Shown in pieces: positions 6,746 through 11,338 of a stretch of 11,338 nucleotides of DNA. This DNA comes from Pedosphaera sp. Lineage in GTDB: Bacteria; Verrucomicrobiota; Verrucomicrobiae; Limisphaerales; Pedosphaeraceae. Made by a program: the position numbers and the translations under genes. The stretch is from contig JAQGPB010000063.1 of the NCBI GenBank assembly GCA_028293265.1, positions 1 through 11,338 on the forward strand, in the 5' to 3' direction. Positions within the stretch are counted from its first letter, which is position 1. Every line of letters begins with the position of its first letter. Under the pieces are notes generated by a model. The model was given only the letters and a program-made list of their open reading frames with translations, searched no databases and was not told the origin of the DNA.

Positions 6746-6771
6746 TTTTTTAATGCCGGAGCTTGAATAAA

Positions 6772-8265
6772 ATGACCCAAAAACTAATCCCCTGTCCCGC
6801 CTTTATCGGCGGCGAGTGGCGTACGCTTTCTGTTTCGGCCACCACGCCTGTCTATAATCCTTCCACCGGCGAGGTGATTGCCGAATGTCCCGTCGGCGGA
6901 AAGACGGAAGTAAACGCTGCTGTCGAAGCCGCCGCGGCCGCGTTTCCCGCGTGGCGTGACACGCCGCCGGTGGAGCGGGCGCGTGTTTTCTTTCGTTACC
7001 GGCAATTGGTGGAGCAAAATTTCGACAAGCTATGCCAGGTTGTCTCGCGCGAACACGGCAAGACGCATGCCGAGGCGCGCGGCAGCATTTTTCGCGGGAT
7101 TGAAAACATTGAATTCGCCTGCGGCATCCCTTCGCTGCTGATGGGCGAGACGCTGGAAAATCTGGCGCGGGGCGTGGATTGCGAGACGCATCACCAGCCG
7201 CTCGGCGTTTGTGTCGGCATCACGCCGTTTAACTTTCCCGCGATGGTGCCGTTGTGGATGTTCCCGGTGGCGCTGGCTTGCGGCAATACGTTCGTGCTGA
7301 AGCCGAGCGAAAAGGTTCCGTTGAGCGCCGTCCTGCTTGGCGAACTGCTGGAACAGGCGGGCTTGCCGAAGGGCGTGTTCAACATCGTCCACGGCGGGCG
7401 CGAATGTGTGGAAGCTTTGCTCACGCATCCGCAGGTGCGGGCGATTTCGTTCGTTGGTTCGTCGCCGATTGCCAAATATATATATGAGACCGGCACGCGG
7501 CACGGCAAGCGCGTGCAGGCCAACGGTGGCGCGAAGAATTATATTGTCATCATGCCGGACGCCGACATGAACAAGACGGTCGAAAATTTATCCGCGGCTG
7601 CGTTTGGCTGCGCCGGGGAGCGCTGCATGGCGGGGTCCACTGCGTTGACGGTGGGCAAGGCGGCGGAGCGGCTGTTACCCACACTTATTGAAGCCGCGCG
7701 CGCGATCAAGGTTGGCCCCACGGACCGGCCCGTGCAACCGGACATGGGACCGGTCATCACTGCGCAACATCGCGACCGTGTGCTGGGCCTTGTGGCCAGC
7801 GGGGAGAAGGAGGGCGCGAAAGTTGTTTGTGACGGTCGCGGGGTGAAAATTGCCGACGCGCCAAATGGTTTTTACGTCGGTGCGACCGTCGTGGACAACG
7901 TGGAGGCCACAATGACGCTCGCGCGCGAGGAAGTTTTCGGCCCGGTGCTGAACGTCATGCGCATGGAAGACCTCGATCAGGCGATTGCCCAGGCCAACAA
8001 ATCCTCGTTCGGCAATGGCGCGAGCATCTTCACCAATTCCGGCATGGCGGCGCGCGAATTCAAGCACCGCGTCAAGGCCGGCATGGTCGGCATCAATGTC
8101 GGCGTGCCCGCCACGATGGCAATGTTTGCCTTCACTGGGTGGGATGATTCTTTCTACGGTGATTTGCACATTCAGGGGAAGGAAGGCGTCCAGTTTTATA
8201 CGCAGCAAAAAGTTGTTTCCACGCGGTGGTTTAGCGAGGGTGTGGGGGATGTTTGGAAGAAGTAG
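6772..8265 (+). CDS. mmsA: CoA-acylating methylmalonate-/malonate-semialdehyde dehydrogenase
   Basis: This 497-residue aldehyde dehydrogenase belongs to the MMSDH (MmsA/IolA) subfamily, which oxidises methylmalonate or malonate semialdehyde to propionyl- or acetyl-CoA with NAD+ and CoA, releasing CO2. Numbered from the ATG at 6772, GITPFNFPAMVPLWMFP carries the conserved Asn154, LKPSEK the cofactor Lys177, and FGCAGERCMA the catalytic Cys285. The hallmark of the subfamily is ANGGAKN (around 250-256), where the general-base Glu of ordinary aldehyde dehydrogenases (ELGGK) is Asn, so the thioester is passed to CoA instead of being hydrolysed. EEVFGPVL lies toward the C-terminus. An in-frame TTG at 6763 would add three residues. 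In this cluster it would handle semialdehydes from beta-alanine and beta-aminoisobutyrate after transamination; a role in valine or inositol breakdown is the alternative. The upstream hairpin and T-run suggest separate or attenuated expression. Confidence 0.92.
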   Translation: MTQKLIPCPAFIGGEWRTLSVSATTPVYNPSTGEVIAECPVGGKTEVNAAVEAAAAAFPAWRDTPPVERARVFFRYRQLVEQNFDKLCQVVSREHGKTHAEARGSIFRGIENIEFACGIPSLLMGETLENLARGVDCETHHQPLGVCVGITPFNFPAMVPLWMFPVALACGNTFVLKPSEKVPLSAVLLGELLEQAGLPKGVFNIVHGGRECVEALLTHPQVRAISFVGSSPIAKYIYETGTRHGKRVQANGGAKNYIVIMPDADMNKTVENLSAAAFGCAGERCMAGSTALTVGKAAERLLPTLIEAARAIKVGPTDRPVQPDMGPVITAQHRDRVLGLVASGEKEGAKVVCDGRGVKIADAPNGFYVGATVVDNVEATMTLAREEVFGPVLNVMRMEDLDQAIAQANKSSFGNGASIFTNSGMAAREFKHRVKAGMVGINVGVPATMAMFAFTGWDDSFYGDLHIQGKEGVQFYTQQKVVSTRWFSEGVGDVWKK

Positions 8266-8286
8266 TGCGTGTTGCGTGTTGCGTGG
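8266..8286 (+). repeat. Short tandem repeat, three 7-bp units (TGCGTGT)
   Basis: TGCGTGT, TGCGTGT and TGCGTGG follow each other directly after the mmsA stop codon. The gap to the next start (8331) is 65 bp. The units look like simple intergenic repeat material; no function can be read from them. Confidence 0.7.
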
Positions 8287-8303
8287 TTCAGGTAAAAGTT
8301 GCA

Positions 8304-8320
8304 GGGATCGTTTTGATCCC
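8304..8320. other. Small hairpin in the leader of the dihydropyrimidinase gene
   Basis: GGGATCGTTTTGATCCC is a perfect 6-bp stem with a 5-base loop, ending 10 bases before the ATG at 8331. There is no T-run after it, so it is not a standard terminator. It could affect mRNA stability or initiation, or be a protein-binding site; nothing in the sequence decides this. Confidence 0.45.
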
Positions 8321-8330
8321 ATTTAAATCT

Positions 8331-9713
8331 ATGGCACTCCTCATAAAAAACGGTGAAATCGTAACGGCCAGCGAACGGTATGTGGCGGATATTTTCTGCG
8401 AAGATGAAACCATCACGCGGATTGACCGCAATATTCAAGCGCCGGCCGGCGCGGAGGTGATTGATGCGAAGGGGAAATTTGTTTTCCCCGGGTTCATTGA
8501 TCCGCATGTGCATATTTACCTGCCGTTCATGGGGACGTTTTCCAAGGACACTTATGAAACGGGGAGCAAGGCCGCGTTGGCGGGCGGCACGACGACGCTC
8601 ATCGAAATGTGCTGCCCGGCGCGCAAGGATGATGCGCTGGAAAGTTTTGAGCTGTGGATGTCCCAGGCGGTGGGCAAGTCCGCCTGCGATTTCTCCTTTC
8701 ACATGGGCGTGACGAAGTTTGACGGCGACAGCGAAAAGCAATTGCGCGAAATCGTGCGTCGCGGCATCAGTTCGTTCAAAATTTTTCTGGCTTACAAAGG
8801 CGCGTTTGGCATTGATGACACCGAACTTTATCGCACGCTCAAGCTGGCGAAGGAACTCGGCGTCGTTGTCACCGCGCATTGTGAGAATGAAACGCTGGTG
8901 GCGGAGCGGTCCAAGGAATTGATTGCCGCAGGCAAAACCGATCCGGGACAGCATCATGAAAGCCGTCCACCCGCGGTCGAGGCCGAAGGTGTGCACCACT
9001 TGATGACTTTTGCCGAGTTGACCGGCGCGGCCACTTACATTGTTCATCTGAGCTGCAAGGAGGCTTTGGATGAAGCCATCGCGGCGCGCCAGCGCGGAGT
9101 GCGCGTGAGCATCGAGACGCTCATCCAATATCTCGTGCTCGATAAAACTTACGCGGAGCGGCCGGATTTTGAGGGCGCGAAATATGTGATGTCGCCGCCG
9201 TTGCGTGATGCGCGAAACCAAGACGTGCTCTGGAACGGACTGCGCTCCGGCTTGGTAAACACCGTGGCGACTGACCACGCGCCGTTTGATTTTCAATCGC
9301 AGAAACCGATGGGCAAGGATGATTTCACGAAAATTCCCAACGGCATTCCATCGCTCGAAGAACGCATCAATCTGCTTTACACGCGCGGCGTTCGAGCGGG
9401 CTTGATTGATCTGCATACCTTGGTGAATGTGGGCAGCACGGCGGTCGCGAAACAGTTCGATCTTTTCCCGCGCAAAGGAACCATCCAACCGGGCAGCGAT
9501 GCCGATCTCGTGGTATATGACCCGGATTATCGCGGCGTCATCTCGGCGAAAACGCAGATGATGAACGTGGATTACAGCGCGTTCGAGGGTTGGAAAATTG
9601 AAGGCCGTCCGAGCGTTGTCACGGTGCGCGGCCAGGTGGCGGTGCGCGATGGGAAATTTGTTGGCAAGGTTGGGCGCGGACAATTTTTACAGCGCAAGCC
9701 GAGTCATTTCTGA
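8331..9713 (+). CDS. hydA: Dihydropyrimidinase (D-hydantoinase family)
   Basis: The enzyme opens the ring of dihydrouracil or dihydrothymine to N-carbamoyl-beta-alanine or N-carbamoyl-beta-aminoisobutyrate, the second step of the reductive pathway. The 460-residue amidohydrolase-superfamily protein has the complete binuclear metal site: DPHVH (His59, His61), the carboxylated Lys150 in SSFKIF, TAHCEN (His183), IVHLS (His239) and ATDHAPF (Asp315). Tyr155 in FLAYKG, Ser288 in MSPPLR and Asn337 in NGIPSLEER match the substrate-binding residues known from D-hydantoinases and separate it from allantoinase and dihydroorotase. The C-terminal tail (VDYSAFEGW, then a VTVRG strand) is typical of dihydropyrimidinases. 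I chose the ATG at 8331 because the frame upstream has only a TTG inside mmsA and non-conserved residues. No Shine-Dalgarno sequence is clear. It lies 65 bp after mmsA and fits preA and the M20 amidase as neighbouring pathway steps. Confidence 0.93.
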   Translation: MALLIKNGEIVTASERYVADIFCEDETITRIDRNIQAPAGAEVIDAKGKFVFPGFIDPHVHIYLPFMGTFSKDTYETGSKAALAGGTTTLIEMCCPARKDDALESFELWMSQAVGKSACDFSFHMGVTKFDGDSEKQLREIVRRGISSFKIFLAYKGAFGIDDTELYRTLKLAKELGVVVTAHCENETLVAERSKELIAAGKTDPGQHHESRPPAVEAEGVHHLMTFAELTGAATYIVHLSCKEALDEAIAARQRGVRVSIETLIQYLVLDKTYAERPDFEGAKYVMSPPLRDARNQDVLWNGLRSGLVNTVATDHAPFDFQSQKPMGKDDFTKIPNGIPSLEERINLLYTRGVRAGLIDLHTLVNVGSTAVAKQFDLFPRKGTIQPGSDADLVVYDPDYRGVISAKTQMMNVDYSAFEGWKIEGRPSVVTVRGQVAVRDGKFVGKVGRGQFLQRKPSHF

Positions 9714-9807
9714 TTGGCAACTTCAGTTGGGCGCGTTTAAGGAACTGCGTTTCCTTTCCGGCGTGACTTTGTGCCGCGCCGACCGCAACATGGCGGCGAA
9801 TCTGATC

Positions 9808-11205
9808 ATGAAAAAAACTTCTCCTGTCTCCCGCAGCGGACGGTTCGCCGGCGGCCCCGGCGCGGATGTGGCGCGCTTCACCGAGTCGGTTTCGTTTGAT
9901 TGGCGGCTTTGGCAGCAAGACATTCTTGGTTCGATTGCCCATGCGACGATGTTGCAAAAAATCGGCGTGCTCACGCGGGCCGAACTGCAAGCCATCGTGA
10001 AGGAGTTGGAAAACATCGGGCTGGAAATTAGCAACGGAAAATTCCAGTGGAAGCCGGAGCTGGAAGATGTCCACATGAACATCGAGGCCGAACTCACGCG
10101 GCGCGCGCCGGCGGGGGCGAAGCTGCACACGGGCCGTTCGCGCAACGACCAGGTCGCGCTCGACATGCGGCTCTGGGTGCGGGATGAAATCGTGGAGCTG
10201 GGCGAAGAATTGCGCGGCTTGCAACGGGCGTTGGTCGAGTTGGGCGCGAAAAATGCGGAGGTGATCATCCCTGGCTACACGCACATGCAGCGCGCGCAAC
10301 CGGTTTATCTCGCGCATCATCTGCTGGCCTACGTCGAGATGCTCGAACGCGACCATCAGCGGCTGAAGGATTGTTTTCAGCGCGTGAATGTTTGTCCATT
10401 GGGCAGCGGCGCGATTGCTGGTTCGACCTTGCCGCTGGATCGCGAAATGGTTGCGAAACTGCTTGGTTTCGTAGATGTAAAGGGTCGGCCGCTCGTGACG
10501 CAAAATTCCATGGACGCGGTGAGCGACCGGGATTTTGTGGTGGAATTTTGCGCGGTGGCGGCGTTGATCGCGGTGCATCTTTCGCGGCTGGCAGAGGATT
10601 TGATTTTGTGGGTCAGCAGCGAATTTAATTTCATCAAAATTGCGGACGCTTACACCACCGGCTCGTCTTTGATGCCGCAAAAGAAGAATCCGGACATCGC
10701 TGAACTCACGCGCGGCAAGGCGGGCCGGGTGATTGGGAATCTGATGTCGCTGCTGACGCTGCTGAAAGGTTTGCCGATGACTTACAACCGCGATTTGCAG
10801 GAGGACAAGGAGCGGTTGTTCGACAGCGCGGATACCGTGAGGACCTCGGTGCGGCTGATGGCGGCGATGCTGCAACACACGACGATCAACGCGAAAAATT
10901 GCGCGACGGCGGCCAGCGACCCGGCGTTGCTGGCGACTGATCTGGCGGATTATCTGGTGCGCCAGGGCATGCCTTTTCGGCAGGCGCATCACGTCGTTGG
11001 CGCGGTGGTGGCGCTGGCAGAACGGACAGGCAAACTGTTGAACCAACTCACGCTCGCGGAACTGCAATCCGTGGATAAAATTTTTTCCAAAGATGCGCTG
11101 GCGGTGTTTGATTTGAAAGTGGCAATGGCGCAACGGAATCTCACCGGCGCGCCGGGGACGAAGGAAGTGGCGCGGCAGTTGAAGAGATGGCGCGAAAAGC
11201 TTTAG
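9808..11205 (+). CDS. argH: Argininosuccinate lyase
   Basis: ArgH splits argininosuccinate into arginine and fumarate, the last step of arginine synthesis, as a cytosolic homotetramer of the fumarase/aspartase superfamily. From the ATG at 9808 the protein has 465 residues, the usual length. Visible motifs are SGRFAGGP and FDWRLWQQDILGSIAHA near the start, TGRSRNDQVALDMRLW, GYTHMQRAQP with the catalytic His, and the superfamily signature GSSLMPQKKNPD with the catalytic Ser in its mobile loop. The opening WGGRF of most ArgH proteins appears here as SGRFAGGP. The frame is open back to 9598, but that part overlaps hydA in another frame and has no conserved content; an ATG at 9790 is a second choice. 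It sits 94 bp after hydA. An arginine gene at the end of a pyrimidine catabolic row is unexpected and may be chance clustering. Confidence 0.93.
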   Translation: MKKTSPVSRSGRFAGGPGADVARFTESVSFDWRLWQQDILGSIAHATMLQKIGVLTRAELQAIVKELENIGLEISNGKFQWKPELEDVHMNIEAELTRRAPAGAKLHTGRSRNDQVALDMRLWVRDEIVELGEELRGLQRALVELGAKNAEVIIPGYTHMQRAQPVYLAHHLLAYVEMLERDHQRLKDCFQRVNVCPLGSGAIAGSTLPLDREMVAKLLGFVDVKGRPLVTQNSMDAVSDRDFVVEFCAVAALIAVHLSRLAEDLILWVSSEFNFIKIADAYTTGSSLMPQKKNPDIAELTRGKAGRVIGNLMSLLTLLKGLPMTYNRDLQEDKERLFDSADTVRTSVRLMAAMLQHTTINAKNCATAASDPALLATDLADYLVRQGMPFRQAHHVVGAVVALAERTGKLLNQLTLAELQSVDKIFSKDALAVFDLKVAMAQRNLTGAPGTKEVARQLKRWREKL

Positions 11206-11211
11206 TGAAAT

Positions 11212-11338
11212 ATGAAGAAGGTCTTTCCATTTTTCGCCTTGCTTTTGCTGGTGGGTTGTCAGGGGTACAAAATTGAGAATGGAAAATGGTCTCTGATTCG
11301 ATATAACGAAGGGGTAGGTCGAATGGTGACGCTCGTAA
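11212..11338 (+). CDS. Start of a small lipoprotein (3' end beyond window)
   Basis: An open frame begins at the ATG six bases after the argH stop and runs off the right edge, leaving 42 codons. MKK, a hydrophobic core (VFPFFALLLLV) and the lipobox LVGC at residues 13-16 are a clear lipoprotein signal, with Cys16 as the predicted lipidated residue. The mature part starts QGYKIENGKWSLIRYNEG, with no family I can name with confidence; it faintly recalls DKNYY-type repeats. The tight spacing suggests co-transcription with argH. Confidence 0.7.
   Translation, partial: MKKVFPFFALLLLVGCQGYKIENGKWSLIRYNEGVGRMVTLV

Larger units (their letters stand above)
6613..6751. terminator. Long inverted-repeat hairpin followed by T6, possible terminator or attenuator
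   Basis: CCAACATCC at 6625-6633 pairs with GGATGTTGG at 6735-6743. The pairing continues inward for about 16 bp, then after a 7-base bulge for another 14 bp (AGAGAAGCTCCAAA), with partial pairing beyond and a loop around 6668-6692. Six T's follow at 6746-6751, the form of a rho-independent terminator for plus-strand transcripts. On the other strand the hairpin is followed by CATTTTTTAAAAA near 6594-6606, so it could work both ways. It lies directly upstream of mmsA and could uncouple mmsA and later genes from preA. Confidence 0.5.

Noticed and set aside
7474..7488. ATATATATAT run as a possible promoter or origin element
   Set aside because: It lies inside the mmsA coding frame (AKYIYE) and has no supporting elements.
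8253..8330. N-terminal extension of the dihydropyrimidinase from a TTG inside mmsA
   Set aside because: The extra 26 residues are partly encoded by the TGCGTGT tandem repeat, and the family N-terminus starts at the ATG at 8331.
8196..9683. A 495-codon minus-strand open frame
   Set aside because: It lies wholly opposite the dihydropyrimidinase gene and encodes a His/Arg-rich product without motifs, a usual by-product of GC-rich codon use.
9598..9807. N-terminal extension of argH by 70 codons
   Set aside because: It begins at a TTG inside hydA, overlaps that gene in another frame and contains nothing conserved; ArgH family length is met from 9808.
9619..11133. A 504-codon minus-strand open frame
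   Set aside because: It is the antisense shadow of argH, with Arg/His/Gln-rich content and no recognisable domain.

Overview
The window fits a GC-rich, free-living, carbohydrate-degrading bacterium, most likely of the phylum Verrucomicrobiota (Pedosphaera/Limisphaerales-like). The grounds are a large secreted GH76 mannanase with unassigned accessory domains, genes that mostly lack a clear Shine-Dalgarno sequence, a free-standing four-helix-bundle (S23/IVP-type) gene framed by AAGCTCC-rich repeats, and a short TGCGTGT tandem repeat between genes. The phylum call is an inference from gene content and style; no marker gene is present.

Layout. Positions 1-3982 are read from the minus strand. In transcription order they hold an M20-family Zn amidase (N-carbamoyl-beta-alanine / allantoate amidohydrolase type), uraD (OHCU decarboxylase) joined to it by a TGATG stop/start overlap, and, 42 bp further on, a secreted GH76 alpha-mannanase that runs off the left edge. 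From 4089 to the right edge everything is on the plus strand: a ribbon-helix-helix antitoxin/VapC toxin pair, preA (dihydropyrimidine dehydrogenase catalytic subunit), a small four-helix-bundle gene bounded by repeats, mmsA (CoA-acylating semialdehyde dehydrogenase), a dihydropyrimidinase, argH (argininosuccinate lyase), and the start of a small lipoprotein gene.

Function. PreA, dihydropyrimidinase, the M20 amidase and MmsA together make up most of the reductive pyrimidine degradation route: uracil or thymine to dihydropyrimidine, to N-carbamoyl-beta-amino acid, to beta-amino acid, and (after a transaminase not seen here) semialdehyde to acyl-CoA. Also missing are the flavin/NAD partner PreT and the C-terminal 4Fe-4S module found in E. 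coli-type PreA. UraD belongs to purine (urate) breakdown, so the M20 enzyme could instead act on allantoate. ArgH and the lipoprotein follow the catabolic genes without an obvious link to the pathway.

Inserted material. Two small modules interrupt the catabolic locus. The toxin-antitoxin pair sits at the divergent point between its two halves. A unit of about 620 bp (four-helix-bundle gene plus three copies of an AAGCTCC-rich repeat) sits between preA and mmsA and ends in a long hairpin followed by six T's. The most interesting observations are this repeat-bounded unit with its terminator-like hairpin, the ferredoxin-less PreA, and the tandem unassigned domains of the mannanase.
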